Counted from the first letter of the stretch, positions 44,990 through 54,450 are shown. The stretch is DNA of 64,000 bases from an uncultured Gemmatimonadota bacterium (GCA_903910555.1 CAIVZZ010000004.1:62001-126000); one strand, 5' to 3'. The notes: a model not told the origin generated them from the sequence alone. Numbers and translations: made by a program.

Positions 44990-45624
44990 GCTACGACAGC
45001 TGGAACTCGTATTCGCGCATGCCGCTCGCGGTGCGTGCCGGCGTGGCGCTCTTGATCACGCTCGCCTTTCTCATCGTGCCGGCGTTCGGTGACCAGTGGG
45101 CGTACGCGCATCTATATATACCGAAGATCTACGATCGCGATTGGGCGATGGCGCTGCGTGCCGCCGGTACGCTGTACGTTTGGATTCCGGTCGCGCTGAT
45201 CGTCTGGCTGGTGCAACGCGAGCAGAATCCTGCGCTCGCAAAACGACGCAGCCTGCTGATGCTCGGATCGCCCGTGCTCGCCGGTGTTTTGTGTGAAGTC
45301 TTGAAGATCGTGATTCGTCGCGAGCGGCCCGATGTCGGCGCGGGCGAGTGGGTGTTCCGCGATTGGAGCGAACACACATTTTCCTCGGCGGGGCTATCGA
45401 CGCCGAGCAGTCATACGATGGTCGCGTTCGGCGCGGCGACGATGTTGGCGCGGTTGTATCCGCGCGCGCGCTGGGTGTTTTATGTGATTGCGTGGGGGTG
45501 CGGCGCGACGAGAATGCTTTCACACGCGCACTATGTGAGTGACGTGACGTTTGGTGCGCTGCTTGGCTGGGCGGTTGGCTGGGGACTTTGGATTCAGTTT
45601 TCGAAACTGAATGAAGCGGCGTGA
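44986..45624 (+). CDS. PAP2-family membrane phosphatase
   Basis: 212 aa, five to six membrane helices. The three-part acid phosphatase signature is complete: KIVIRRERP (C1), PSSHTMV (C2, catalytic His) and SHAHYVSDVTFG (C3, HxxSD). Substrates of this family include undecaprenyl diphosphate and phosphatidic/phosphatidylglycerol phosphate. Fourteen bases overlap with the fucosidase gene. Confidence 0.93.
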   Translation: MSYDSWNSYSRMPLAVRAGVALLITLAFLIVPAFGDQWAYAHLYIPKIYDRDWAMALRAAGTLYVWIPVALIVWLVQREQNPALAKRRSLLMLGSPVLAGVLCEVLKIVIRRERPDVGAGEWVFRDWSEHTFSSAGLSTPSSHTMVAFGAATMLARLYPRARWVFYVIAWGCGATRMLSHAHYVSDVTFGALLGWAVGWGLWIQFSKLNEAA

Positions 45625-46948
45625 TTTTTTTATAAGCAGTGCGGCGGCGCTCGGTGCCGCCGCGTGTGTGCCGGCAACGCTTGCGATTCCACGTTTCCAG
45701 GTGCCCTCGCGATCGCAGCTCTGGTGGCAGCGTGCGGAGCTCGGATTGTTCACTCACTTCGGGATGAACACTTTCACCGATCGTGAGTGGGGCGACGGGC
45801 ACGAAAGCCCAAGTCAGTTCAATCCAACGCGCTTTGATGCGCGGCAGTGGGCGCGCGCGGCAAAGGTGGGCGGATTCAAGTACGTGATTCTCACCGCGAA
45901 GCATCACGACGGATTTTGTTTGTGGCCGACCAAGTATACGGAACATTCGGTGAAGAACAGTCCGTGGCGCGACGGTCATGGCGATGTTGTGCGCGAGTTT
46001 GTGAACGCGATGCGCGCGGAAGGATTGCGGCCGGGATTGTATCTCTCGCCGTGGGATCGCCACGAGCATAGCTACGGCGACAGTCCGCGATACAATCAGT
46101 ACTATGTGGCGCAGCTGACCGAGCTGCTCACGCAGTATGGCCCGATTGTAGAGTTATTTTTCGACGGCGCGAACGGTGAGGGGCCGAACGGAAAGAAGCA
46201 GGTCTATGATTGGCCGCTCATTCATCGCACGGTGCGCAAACTGCAGCCTGATGCGCTGATGTTTTCGGATGCGGGTCCGGACATTCGCTGGATCGGAAAC
46301 GAACGGGGAATCGCCGGTGATCCGAACTGGTGCACGGTAAATCCTGCTCTCGTGCCGTACGCCGGATTCGATGCGCCGCAGGTCGGCGAGTGGCTCCAGC
46401 ACGGACAAGCCGATGGAACCACATGGCGGCCAGGTGAGGCCGATGTTTCGATCCGGCCCGGCTGGTTTCATCATGAGGCCGAGAACGCGAAGGTGCGGAG
46501 CGTCGAGAACCTCATGGAGCTGTATTTCGCGTCGGTTGGGCGGAATGCAAATCTGTTGCTCAATGTGCCGCCGACGCGTGAAGGATTATTTCACGAGGCG
46601 GATGCGGCGCGTCTCGCGGAGTTTGGCGCGCGCGTGCGCGATGTGTTCGCAGTCAATCATGCGGCGCGCGCGCGTGTGACGCGCACGAACGATGGCTTGG
46701 AGCTCGAGCTTCGCGCGAACGCATCGATCGGGATTGCGGTGTTGCGCGAGCAGATCGAGCGCGGGCAGGCGGTTTCACGCTACCGCGTCGAGGCGTTCGC
46801 GAGCGGCGCGTGGCTTCCCGTATCTCGCGGCACGACGATCGGTCATAAAAAGATCGATCGATTCTCCGCTGTCACGAGCGATCGGTGGCGTATCGTGATC
46901 GAAGAGTCGGTGCGACGGCCCGAACTCGGCGAGGTCGGGCTGTATTAG
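45611..46948 (+). CDS. Alpha-L-fucosidase, GH29
   Basis: 445 aa. Tat-type leader MKRRDFFISSAAALGAAA. The GH29 barrel shows LGLFTHFGMNTFTDREWG, FKYVILTAKHHDGFCLWPTK, the nucleophile Asp in VELFFDGANG (about residue 185) and the NLLLNVPPTREGLF signature. The C-terminal domain (about 340-445) is a carbohydrate-binding-like beta sandwich. Releases L-fucose from glycans in the periplasm or outside. GH29 with this leader suggests use of external polysaccharides. Confidence 0.93.
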   Translation: MKRRDFFISSAAALGAAACVPATLAIPRFQVPSRSQLWWQRAELGLFTHFGMNTFTDREWGDGHESPSQFNPTRFDARQWARAAKVGGFKYVILTAKHHDGFCLWPTKYTEHSVKNSPWRDGHGDVVREFVNAMRAEGLRPGLYLSPWDRHEHSYGDSPRYNQYYVAQLTELLTQYGPIVELFFDGANGEGPNGKKQVYDWPLIHRTVRKLQPDALMFSDAGPDIRWIGNERGIAGDPNWCTVNPALVPYAGFDAPQVGEWLQHGQADGTTWRPGEADVSIRPGWFHHEAENAKVRSVENLMELYFASVGRNANLLLNVPPTREGLFHEADAARLAEFGARVRDVFAVNHAARARVTRTNDGLELELRANASIGIAVLREQIERGQAVSRYRVEAFASGAWLPVSRGTTIGHKKIDRFSAVTSDRWRIVIEESVRRPELGEVGLY

Positions 46949-46988
46949 CGGCACAGCTACCGGCTCGCGCGGGAACGGTAATTGCGAA

Positions 46989-47012
46989 ATAAGTTAGTAC
47001 GTACTAACTTAT
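46989..47012. promoter_or_regulatory. Perfect 24-bp operator palindrome before mntH
   Basis: ATAAGTTAGTAC is followed directly by its exact reverse complement, giving a 24-bp perfect palindrome that covers the first two bases of the mntH ATG. A DtxR-family regulator gene lies two genes downstream, so this is a likely manganese-responsive operator. Confidence 0.82.
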
Positions 47013-48396
47013 GGTTTCCGTGGCACATATCATTTCGCCCCCTCCGCCGCCAGATCCGGTAGAGCCGCCTCAGCCATCCGGCTGGCGCCGCTCGCGTTCG
47101 GCACCATCGCTCGCCGACGCGCACCGCAGCATCCCCGTGAATCGCGTCGGATGGTGGCGGAAGATCCTCGCGTTCTCGGGGCCGGGATATCTGGTTGCAG
47201 TCGGCTACATGGATCCGGGCAACTGGGCCACCGACATCGCCGGCGGCGCGCGCTTCGGTTACGCGCTGCTCTCCGTTGTGCTCGTCTCGAACCTGATTGC
47301 GGTCCTTCTCCAGGGCCTCGCGCTCAAACTCGGCATCGCCACCGGCCGCGATCTCGCGCAAGCGTGCCGCGATCACTATTCCCGCCCGGTTTCGATCGCA
47401 CTCTGGATCGGCTGCGAAATCGCGATCGCTGCATGCGATCTCGCCGAAGTGATCGGGTCGGCCATCGCGCTCAAGCTGCTGTTCAATATTCCGCTGACGA
47501 TCGGCATTCTCATCACCGCCGCCGATGTGCTCGTGATTCTGCTGCTGCAGCATCGCGGCTTCCGCATGCTCGAGGCGGTCGTCATCACGCTCATCGCGAC
47601 GATCGGCATTGGCTTCCTCTTTGAGATGGTCATCTCGAAGCCGGATCTCGCTGCAGTCGCGCTCGGATTCGTGCCCGCGCGATCGATCCTCATGGATCAC
47701 GCGCAGCTCTACATCGCGATCGGCATCCTCGGCGCGACCGTGATGCCGCACAACCTGTATTTGCACTCCTCGATCGTGCAGACGCGCCGCTACGAAGAAA
47801 CATCCGAGGGAAAGCGCGAAGCGATTCGATATGCATCGATCGATTCGGCAATCGCGCTGACATTTGCGTTGTTCATCAACGCAGCCATTCTTATAGTTGC
47901 AGCGGCGACCTTCCACTTCAGCGGTTACACGGGCGTCGCCGAGATTCAGGATGCGTACAAGCTGCTGACGCCGCTCCTCGGCATTACGGGAGCGAGCGCT
48001 ATTTTCGCGCTGGCGCTGCTGGCAAGCGGTCAGAATTCGACGCTCACCGGCACGCTCGCCGGCCAGATCGTGATGGAAGGATTTCTCGATCTCCGTCTCC
48101 GCCCGTGGGTGCGCCGGCTCATCACCCGCGCCATCGCGATCATCCCGGCGGTGATCGTGTCTATCGTCGCGGGAGAAGACGGAACGGCCAAGCTGCTGAT
48201 CCTCAGTCAGGTGATTCTCAGTCTCCAGCTCTCGTTCGCGGTGGTGCCGCTGGTGCAATTCACCGGAGATCGTGCCAAGATGGGGGAGTTCACGAACCCG
48301 GGCTGGGTCAAATTCCTGGCTTGGAGCGCGGCGGTTGTGATTGCCGTGCTGAATGTCTGGCTCATCGTGCAGTCCGTCACGGAGTGGCTCGCCTGA
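47011..48396 (+). CDS. mntH: NRAMP-family Mn2+/Fe2+ transporter
   Basis: 461 aa, eleven membrane segments. The metal-binding motif DPGNWATD is in TM1 ([11 protein letters not shown], about residues 66-76) and [10 protein letters not shown] in TM6 (about 248-257). A 45-residue Pro-rich N-terminal extension precedes the core. H+-driven uptake of manganese. The ATG at 47011 overlaps the operator; a GTG at 47020 would fit a downstream start better if transcription begins after a -10 in the palindrome. Followed by a universal stress protein gene (TGATG) and the DtxR regulator. Confidence 0.93.
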   Translation: MVSVAHIISPPPPPDPVEPPQPSGWRRSRSAPSLADAHRSIPVNRVGWWRKILAFSGPGYLVAVGYMDPGNWATDIAGGARFGYALLSVVLVSNLIAVLLQGLALKLGIATGRDLAQACRDHYSRPVSIALWIGCEIAIAACDLAEVIGSAIALKLLFNIPLTIGILITAADVLVILLLQHRGFRMLEAVVITLIATIGIGFLFEMVISKPDLAAVALGFVPARSILMDHAQLYIAIGILGATVMPHNLYLHSSIVQTRRYEETSEGKREAIRYASIDSAIALTFALFINAAILIVAAATFHFSGYTGVAEIQDAYKLLTPLLGITGASAIFALALLASGQNSTLTGTLAGQIVMEGFLDLRLRPWVRRLITRAIAIIPAVIVSIVAGEDGTAKLLILSQVILSLQLSFAVVPLVQFTGDRAKMGEFTNPGWVKFLAWSAAVVIAVLNVWLIVQSVTEWLA

Positions 48397-48833
48397 TGTA
48401 CACACGCATCCTTGTTCCTCTCGAGAATACCCGCACCGACGATGCGATCGTCGCGCACGTGCGCGCGCTCGCGAAGCACTGCGGCGCGAGCATCGTGCTT
48501 ATTCATGTGGCCGACGGCTTCGCGGCCCGGAATATCAAATCGCTCGAACTGAAGGAATCCGAGGAAATCAAAAAGGATCGTGCGTATCTCGACGAGCTCG
48601 CGTCTAAGCTGACGGCGGACGGTTTTACGGCCGAAGCTGTGCTTGCCTCGGGCGATCCCGCGAAAGAGATCACAGCGGCTGCGCTCCGCGAGAAATGCGA
48701 TTTGATCGCCATGGGAACGCACGGTCATACCGGCGTGAAGGATCTCATCTATGGCAGCGTCGCGAACGAAGTACGCCACCAGTCGATGGTGCCGGTGCTC
48801 TTGGTGCGCGAACGACCCGGATCGTCGAAGTGA
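48396..48833 (+). CDS. Universal stress protein (UspA family)
   Basis: 145 aa. The UspA nucleotide-binding layout is visible: RILVPLENTRTDDAIVAHV at the start, DLIAMGTHGHTGVKDLIYGSVANEV with the G-x2-G-x9-G-S/T loop, and VPVLLVRE at the end. It binds ATP and responds to stress. Start shares one base with the mntH stop; its stop is overlapped by the mntR GTG (GTGA). The placement between transporter and regulator suggests it serves metal or oxidative stress. Confidence 0.92.
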   Translation: MYTRILVPLENTRTDDAIVAHVRALAKHCGASIVLIHVADGFAARNIKSLELKESEEIKKDRAYLDELASKLTADGFTAEAVLASGDPAKEITAAALREKCDLIAMGTHGHTGVKDLIYGSVANEVRHQSMVPVLLVRERPGSSK

Positions 48834-49546
48834 GCGCGGGCCGCAGAACTGCGCCGCCAGAGAAAGCGCTCACGCGTCAGGCCGAGGATTATCTCAAGTG
48901 CATCTATGAGATAGAGCAGGGCGGCGCGCCGGCAGCTACAACGGACATCGCCGAGCAGCTCGGCATTGCGGCGGCGAGTGTGAGCGGAATGCTTCAGCGA
49001 CTCGCGCGCTTGGGGCTCGTGAGTGTCGAGCGGTATCGCGGCGCGCGCCTCACGGCACCGGGTCGTGCGGTCGCGCTGCAGCTTCTGCGACGTCATCGCA
49101 TCATCGAAAGTTTTCTCGTGACCAAACTCGGTTACGGCTGGGATGACGTTCATGAGGAAGCCGAGCGTTTGGAGCACGCGGCGAGCGCGGAGCTGATCGA
49201 TCGGATGGCGGAGGCGCTGGGGAATCCGACGACGGATCCGCACGGCGCGCCGATCCCGACGGCCGCGGGGCGCGTGGACGAGCGGCGGCTCGCGAGCATT
49301 GCTGATCTTCCGATAGGCGCGCGCGCTCGCGTCGTGCGGATGAGTGACCGCGATCCCGAGTTTTTGCGCTATCTCGCGAAGCGGGGGATCGTGCCGGGCG
49401 CGACCGTTCGTGTGGCGGCTCGTGAGCCATTCGACGGGCCGATCACGCTGACCGTCGGGCGTGCGAAGCAGGCCGTTGGCGCCGCGGCCGCGGCCGCGGT
49501 GTATGTGGATGGAGCGGCGCGCGAGCCACGGACCGGGAAAGTATAG
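48830..49546 (+). CDS. mntR: DtxR/MntR-family metal-dependent repressor
   Basis: 238 aa from GTG 48830. N-terminal winged helix: EDYLKCIYEIEQGG, then DIAEQLGIAAASVSGMLQRLARLGLV. Dimerisation and metal-binding domain: RRHRIIESFLVTKLGYGWDDVHEEAERLEHAAS, with the ligand residues in the helix HEEAERLEH. A C-terminal SH3-like FeoA domain (about 150-225, IADLPIGARARVVRMSDRD ... REPFDGPITLTVG) is present. It represses the operon through the 24-bp palindrome when loaded with Mn2+ or Fe2+. Confidence 0.93.
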   Translation: MSAGRRTAPPEKALTRQAEDYLKCIYEIEQGGAPAATTDIAEQLGIAAASVSGMLQRLARLGLVSVERYRGARLTAPGRAVALQLLRRHRIIESFLVTKLGYGWDDVHEEAERLEHAASAELIDRMAEALGNPTTDPHGAPIPTAAGRVDERRLASIADLPIGARARVVRMSDRDPEFLRYLAKRGIVPGATVRVAAREPFDGPITLTVGRAKQAVGAAAAAAVYVDGAAREPRTGKV

Positions 49547-49572
49547 CTGATAGCGATCCCATAGGGGCAGTC

Positions 49573-49600
49573 TTGATATTCGTGTGCCGGTGAATATCTT
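49573..49600 (+). promoter_or_regulatory. Putative promoter of the YceI gene
   Basis: TTGATA (49573-49578), a 16-bp spacer and TATCTT (49595-49600). It lies 30 bases before the start, with GGAG upstream of the ATG. Confidence 0.55.
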
Positions 49601-49629
49601 AGTACTGAACCTTATTGGAGATCCGCTTT

Positions 49630-50232
49630 ATGCAGCACCGCATACGGTTGGCCGCGCTGATTCTCGCGCCCGCGCTTATTGCCGCCACTTTCGTGCCCGA
49701 GCCGAAGGCATATGTGCGCGACGAAGTTCACAGTCAGATCAACTTTCTCGCGAGCTCACGCCTCGTTGACGCGCAGGGCTTCTGGTCGAGCTGGACGGCG
49801 AACATCATGTTCGATCCAGACGCACTCGATAAATCGTCGGTGAACATCAACATCGACGCGAAGAGCGTGAATACACGCGTCGAGATGCGCGACAACGATC
49901 TGCGCAGCAAGAACTTTTTCTATGTCGACAGTTTTCCGACAATCACGTTCACGTCGAAAATTATCAATAAGCTGGCCGGTCAGACTGCGGACAGCATCAT
50001 GTCGAACACGAAGCTGAACATCACCGGCGATCTGACAATTCGCGGGATCACGAAGAGCATCACCGTGCCGAGTACGCTCGTGTTTTTCGACCGGAAGGCG
50101 AATCGCGGGCGCGTGAAGGGGAAGTTCATCGTGATGCGGAAAGACTACAATGTCGGATTTGATCCGCCGATGAATCCGGTGGCGAACGAGGTGGAGCTGA
50201 CGTTCGACATTTCGTTCGTGCCGAAGAGATAG
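49630..50232 (+). CDS. YceI-like lipocalin-fold periplasmic protein
   Basis: 200 aa from ATG 49630. Sec signal peptide up to about residue 22. The YceI fold is clear: HSQINFLASSRLVDAQGFWSSW at the start, then VNINIDAKSVNTRVEMRDNDLRSKNFFYVDSFPTITFTSK, and ITGDLTIRGITKSITVPSTL. It binds polyisoprenoid or other amphiphilic ligands in the periplasm. Upstream promoter is described separately. It is a single gene with family C and a pseudogene downstream. Confidence 0.93.
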   Translation: MQHRIRLAALILAPALIAATFVPEPKAYVRDEVHSQINFLASSRLVDAQGFWSSWTANIMFDPDALDKSSVNINIDAKSVNTRVEMRDNDLRSKNFFYVDSFPTITFTSKIINKLAGQTADSIMSNTKLNITGDLTIRGITKSITVPSTLVFFDRKANRGRVKGKFIVMRKDYNVGFDPPMNPVANEVELTFDISFVPKR

Positions 50233-50256
50233 CTGAGCTGTGAGCTTCGAACGGCA

Positions 50257-50353
50257 CGACGTCAGACGATAGCTGCGAGTTATTGGCTGCGAGACAACGG
50301 CTTCATTACCGATCCTTGCACAAGTCGGTAATGAGGCCGTTTCTCTCGCAGCT
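50257..50353. repeat. Palindrome, family C copy 1 (right outer arm lost)
   Basis: The left arm reads CGACGTCAGACGATAGC, later GGCTGCGAGACAACG and GGCTTCATTACCGA, close to the element at 60381. The inner part is a 30-bp hairpin (50285-50353) ending CTCGCAG, but the outer right arm is missing and replaced by the remnant of a lipoprotein gene. Confidence 0.75.
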
Positions 50354-50705
50354 GTTCACTCTGAGCGGCTCGCCGGTCGGGGGCGCATCCGCAAGCAGCT
50401 TCACATCGAGCGTCACCGTCAGCGCGTCGTCACCGGCCGGAAAATTGATCACGGTATCGAGCGCGACGCTTCCGTCGGAGTGGTGCAGCACGACGTGCAC
50501 GCGGTTGAAGTCCACCACGCCCGACGCTCCGCTTCCCGCGAGCTGGTATGCCGGCGGAAACTGCGCCTGCCACGACAGGCCACGCGCCACGCGCACCGCC
50601 CGGAGACGTGACGTCGCGACCGCAGCTCAGTATCGCGAGTCCAAACGCGATGCCGAGCAGCGTCAAACGTGTGAGCGGTGAACTACGCCGTGAAATGGGG
50701 GCCAA
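50306..50705 (-). pseudogene. Remnant of a lipoprotein gene (frameshift and truncated end)
   Basis: Two pieces in different frames join near 50590. Upstream piece: SSPLTRLTLLGIAFGLAILSC is a lipoprotein leader, followed by GRDVTSPGG. Downstream piece: VARGLSWQAQFPPAYQLA, RVHVVLHHSDGSVALDTVINF and ALTVTLDVKLLADAPPTGEPL, a beta-sandwich text typical of exported Gemmatimonadota proteins of unknown role. The 3' end runs into the family C palindrome at about 50353, where coding sense is lost. It was probably inactivated by the element or by the frameshift. Confidence 0.75.
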
Positions 50706-50826
50706 AAAAGCGGTTCCTATATCAACAAAAGTGTCCGGAGAACATCGACCAATTAAGAGTCAGTGACAAGGGAACGCGTCTCTTTGTAATTGTGACTCAG
50801 GTCACCCCAGCTAGATTTACCCCATC

Positions 50827-51519
50827 ATGCGACTCCGCCCGTTCCTCACGCTCGCCATTCCGCTCGCATGCGCGGCGCTCTTCGCGCGACTCGGCGTGTG
50901 GCAGCTCGCGCGCCTCAAAGAGAAGCGCGCGTTCAATACAATCCTCGCCGAACGGCTCGCGTCGCCCCCCACAGACGTAACCGCTCTGCCGGGTGATACG
51001 GCGCTCGGCCATTACCGCCGCGCGTCGGCCGGCGGCACGATGCTCTACGATCACGAAGTCGTTTATGCCGGTCGTTCGCACGAGGGATCGCCCGGTGCCG
51101 ATCTGCTCACGCCGATGAAAATCGCGGGCCACGATACGGTCGTAATGGTGAACCGAGGCTGGGCATATTCGGCGGACGCGGCGCAGATTGTGAATGCGCG
51201 CTGGAAAGAACGCGACTCGCTGCACGTTGCGGGGTACGCAGAGACGTTCGCGGGGAAAGAGCGCGGACGCGCGCCGAATGGCGAGCATCGCGTGCACGCG
51301 CTCGATCGCGACGCGATTCAATCGATGGTGGGGATGCCCGTCGCACCGTACGTGCTGGTGCAAACGTCGGACAGCGCCGCGCACGCGGACTCGGTGCCGG
51401 TGCGGCTGAATACGCCGACGCTCGACGAGGGGCCGCATCAGAGTTACGCGATTCAGTGGTTCAGCTTCGCGCTCGTCGCCGTGATTGGCGGTGTGGCGCT
51501 CTCACGCCGTTCTCGCTAG
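50827..51519 (+). CDS. SURF1 family cytochrome oxidase assembly protein
   Basis: 230 aa. Two membrane helices at the ends (about 4-22, ARLGVWQLARLKEKRA follows; and 206-222, FSFALVAVIGGVAL) enclose the soluble SURF1 domain. Family markers: LGVWQLARLKEKR, VMVNRGWAYSADAAQIVNARW, LVQTSDSAAHAD and the HQSYAIQWFSFALVAVIGG end. SURF1 helps insert heme a into cytochrome c oxidase. No oxidase genes are in the window. It is 9 bases before the acyl-CoA dehydrogenase gene. Confidence 0.9.
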   Translation: MRLRPFLTLAIPLACAALFARLGVWQLARLKEKRAFNTILAERLASPPTDVTALPGDTALGHYRRASAGGTMLYDHEVVYAGRSHEGSPGADLLTPMKIAGHDTVVMVNRGWAYSADAAQIVNARWKERDSLHVAGYAETFAGKERGRAPNGEHRVHALDRDAIQSMVGMPVAPYVLVQTSDSAAHADSVPVRLNTPTLDEGPHQSYAIQWFSFALVAVIGGVALSRRSR

Positions 51520-51528
51520 CTATCAGGC

Positions 51529-53490
51529 ATGCCCGACAATATGAAACCGACGCACACTGCTGCGTCTCCGCAGAATGCCCACGTCTCAGAGGCGGAAGCG
51601 CGCGACGTTGCAGAACAGGCGCGTGAGACCGAGTGGACGCACCCGAGTTTTGTGCGTGAATTGTTTCTTGGCCGGTTCCGCGCCGAGCTGATTCATCCGC
51701 ACCCGATGGAAGACGCGGCGGAAGCTGCGCGCGCGAAACCGTTTCTCGATCAACTGAGCGCGTTTCTCGATACGTACGATGCGGACGAGACGGATCGTAC
51801 CGGGAATATCAAAGAGTCCGATGTTCAGCAGCTGCGCGACATGGGCGCGATGGGAATCAAGATTCCGAAAGAGTATGGCGGCCTTGGCCTGTCGCAGATG
51901 ACGTATGTGAAGGCGATGGAGCTGGTGACGTCGAAGTGCGGATCGCTCGTCGCGCTCCTCTCTGCGTCGCAGTCGATCGGCGTGCCGCAGCCGCTCAAGC
52001 TGTTCGGGACAGAGGAGCAAAAGAAGAAATATTTTCCGCGCATCGCGAAGGGTGCGATCACGGCGTTCGCGCTGACCGAGGTGCATGCGGGATCGGATCC
52101 GGCGACGATGACGACATCAGCGGTGCTCTCCGAAGACGGAAAGCACTGGGTGATCAACGGCGAGAAGTTGTGGTGCACGAACGGCACGCGCGCGGAACTG
52201 TTCGTGGTGATGGCGCGCACGCCGGACAAGATCGTGAACGGAAAGGCGCGCAAGCAGATCACGGCGTTCATCGTGGACAGCAAGACGCCGGGCTTTGAAG
52301 TGAAGATGCGCTGCCACTTCATGGGATTGAAAGCGATCGAGAACGGCTGGCTCTCGTTCAAGGACGTGAAAGTTCCGATCGAAGACGTGCTGTGGGCTGA
52401 AGGGAAGGGACTCAAGCTCGCGCTAACGACGCTGAACACGGGGCGCCTCACGATTCCGGCGAGTGTGGTCGGCGGGGCGAAGGCACTGTTAAAATCGGTG
52501 CGCGCGTGGGCGATGGAACGCGTGCAGTGGGGACAGCCGATCGGAAAGCATGAAGCAGTTGCACAGAAACTCGCGCGCATGGCGTCGAGCACTTTTGCGA
52601 TGGAGTCGGTCGCGCTGCTGACGACGTCGCTGTATGAGAAGGGCGGCTACGATATTCGTCTCGAAGCGGCGATCGCGAAGCTTTGGAACACCGAAGCGGC
52701 GTGGAAGGGCGTAGATGATGCGCTCCAGATTCGCGGCGGACGCGGCTACGAAACTGCGGATTCGCTCCGCGCGCGCGGCGAGAAACCGATTCCTGTTGAG
52801 CGCATGATGCGCGACTCGCGCATCAATCTGATTTTCGAAGGGTCGAGTGAGATCATGCGATTGTTCATTGCGCGTGAGGCGGTGGACGCGCACTTCTCGA
52901 TCGCGTTTCCGATCGTTGCGCCGGAGTCGTCGTTCTCGACTCGAATCAAGGCACTCATCAAGGCGACGCCGTTCTATGTGACCTGGTATCCCGCGCGCTG
53001 GATTCCGAGCTTCAAGACGTACGGCGATTTCGGGAAGCTCGCCGGGCACATGCGTTTTGTGGACGGCACGACGCGCAAGCTGGGGCGCTCGCTCTTTCAC
53101 GCGATGGTCCGGTTCGGCCCGAAGCTCGAACGAAAGCAGATGGTGCTGTTCCGCGCGGTGGATATCGGAGCTGAACTTTTTGCGATGGCGGCGAGTTGCT
53201 CGCGCGCGGTGATGCTGGCGTCAAAGCTGAATCAGCCTGAGGCGATTCAGCTTGCGGATGCGTTTTGTGTTGAGGCGCGCGGCAGGATCGAGGCGCTGTT
53301 CAAGTCACTGTACGGGCCGCACGATGAGCAGCTCTACAAACTGGCGATGGGAGTGTTGAAGGGTGAGTACGCGTGGCTCGAGGAAGGGATCGCGTGGGAG
53401 TCGTACTATGGCGAGTCTTCAGTCCAGAGTCTTCCGTCTAGCGTCCGAAAACCAGCAGTTGTCAGTTCCGAACTGACGACTGCTGGTTAA
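51529..53490 (+). CDS. Acyl-CoA dehydrogenase, very-long-chain type
   Basis: 653 aa. FAD enzyme that makes trans-2-enoyl-CoA. AFALTEVHAGSDPATMTTSA (about residues 182-202) is the FAD-binding loop, WVINGEKLWCTNG follows; the C-terminal half has the RMMRDSRINLIFEGSSEIMRLFIAREA helix with the catalytic Glu region (near 436-452). The extra C-terminal domain fits VLCAD/ACAD9-type enzymes. The last 26 codons (from about 53413) are provided by a palindromic repeat, and the family tail is normally shorter. A later in-frame ATG at 51541 is possible. Confidence 0.9.
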   Translation: MPDNMKPTHTAASPQNAHVSEAEARDVAEQARETEWTHPSFVRELFLGRFRAELIHPHPMEDAAEAARAKPFLDQLSAFLDTYDADETDRTGNIKESDVQQLRDMGAMGIKIPKEYGGLGLSQMTYVKAMELVTSKCGSLVALLSASQSIGVPQPLKLFGTEEQKKKYFPRIAKGAITAFALTEVHAGSDPATMTTSAVLSEDGKHWVINGEKLWCTNGTRAELFVVMARTPDKIVNGKARKQITAFIVDSKTPGFEVKMRCHFMGLKAIENGWLSFKDVKVPIEDVLWAEGKGLKLALTTLNTGRLTIPASVVGGAKALLKSVRAWAMERVQWGQPIGKHEAVAQKLARMASSTFAMESVALLTTSLYEKGGYDIRLEAAIAKLWNTEAAWKGVDDALQIRGGRGYETADSLRARGEKPIPVERMMRDSRINLIFEGSSEIMRLFIAREAVDAHFSIAFPIVAPESSFSTRIKALIKATPFYVTWYPARWIPSFKTYGDFGKLAGHMRFVDGTTRKLGRSLFHAMVRFGPKLERKQMVLFRAVDIGAELFAMAASCSRAVMLASKLNQPEAIQLADAFCVEARGRIEALFKSLYGPHDEQLYKLAMGVLKGEYAWLEEGIAWESYYGESSVQSLPSSVRKPAVVSSELTTAG

Positions 53491-53525
53491 CAGACGCTAG
53501 ACAGGAGACCTTAGACGCAGACTCT
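53413..53525. repeat. Large palindrome, family B copy 1
   Basis: A 113-bp inverted repeat between two convergent genes. The arms read GAGTCTTCAGTCCAGAGTCT and CCGTCTAGCGTCCGAAAACC, with the complement on the other side; the core is GTCAGTTCCGAACTGAC. It contains the last 26 codons and the stop of the acyl-CoA dehydrogenase gene, and touches the stop of the EamA gene. Confidence 0.85.
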
Positions 53526-54450
53526 ACGCTACGCGCTGGCGTCGGAACTGAAGAACCACCACCGCCGAAACGATCATCGCGCCACCGAGCAGCATGTTCG
53601 CGGTGATCGCCTGACTCAGGACGATCGCGCCGAGCACTGCGGTGAGGAAAGGCTCAACCGTTGAGATGATCGCGGTGCGCACTGCGCCGAGCCGCATGAG
53701 GCCCATCAGGAAAAACACCGAGGGCATCACGGTGCTGAAGAGCGTGAGCGCGATGATCGCGATCCATGCAGTCGACGAGAGATTTGCGCTCAGCGTTTGA
53801 TCCTGCAAGGCGAGCAGCAGGAAACAGAGTGCTGATCCGATCTTTCCATACGCGCTGGTGACGGCCACCGGATGCGACTTCTGCATCCACTGCATGAGCG
53901 GGATGTACATGCCGTAGATGATTGCCGCGCCGAGTGCGAGTGCGATTCCGGTCGTCGGGAACTGTGCTGCGCCGGGCGCGCCGCCGGCACCGGGCACTCC
54001 AACGATCACGACGATTCCCCCAAAACTGAGCGCGAGCGCCGCGACGCGTCGCAGTGTCAGCGGTTCCGCGCCGCGAATTGTTTGGACGAGCGTGACCCAC
54101 GCCGGATATGTGTAGAAGAGAAAAGCGAGTGTTGCGACGCCGATGTACTTGAGGCTGGAGAGCGCCATCCCAACCAGCAGCGCCTGCCCACCGCCGCCGA
54201 GTACGATGAAGCGCAGCGCTTCGGCCCATCGCATGCGCGGATAATTCTGCGTTGTGATGAAAGTCACCATCACGACGGCGCCGATGAGGTAGCGCCACAT
54301 GAGGACATCGTAGAGCGAGACGCCCTGCTTGGTGGCGATCGTCGAGAGCGTGCTGACAGCAGCGAACCCGCACGCGGCGAGCAGGGTATACGCTGTGCCG
54401 GCGCCAGTTTCGCCGGGGATGGTGATCGCCGCTGATTTTGCTTCGCTCAT
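53524..54450 (-). CDS. EamA/DMT-superfamily transporter
   Basis: 308 aa with ten hydrophobic segments in two EamA repeats (about 20-145 and 165-300). Repeat 1: YTLLAACGFAAVSTLSTIATKQGVSL; repeat 2: PTTGIALALGAAIIYGMYIPLMQWM, FSTVMPSVFFLMGLMRLGAVRTAIISTVEPFLTAVLGAIVL. Exporter of metabolites such as amino acids; substrate unknown. The TAG stop is the end of the family B palindrome. A 540-base gap with structured DNA lies upstream. Confidence 0.9.
   Translation of the reverse strand: MSEAKSAAITIPGETGAGTAYTLLAACGFAAVSTLSTIATKQGVSLYDVLMWRYLIGAVVMVTFITTQNYPRMRWAEALRFIVLGGGGQALLVGMALSSLKYIGVATLAFLFYTYPAWVTLVQTIRGAEPLTLRRVAALALSFGGIVVIVGVPGAGGAPGAAQFPTTGIALALGAAIIYGMYIPLMQWMQKSHPVAVTSAYGKIGSALCFLLLALQDQTLSANLSSTAWIAIIALTLFSTVMPSVFFLMGLMRLGAVRTAIISTVEPFLTAVLGAIVLSQAITANMLLGGAMIVSAVVVLQFRRQRVA

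Noticed and set aside
46989-47012. Manganese riboswitch (yybP-ykoY) before mntH
   Set aside because: The gap is only 62 bases and is filled by the palindrome; there is no room for the riboswitch fold.
46957-48405. A 482-codon open frame on the minus strand opposite mntH
   Set aside because: Arg/His/Asp-rich translation with no recognisable features, and the plus strand carries a clear NRAMP transporter.
50548-50766. Short plus-strand open frames in the 50233-50826 gap
   Set aside because: They are antisense to the pseudogene and show no coding character.
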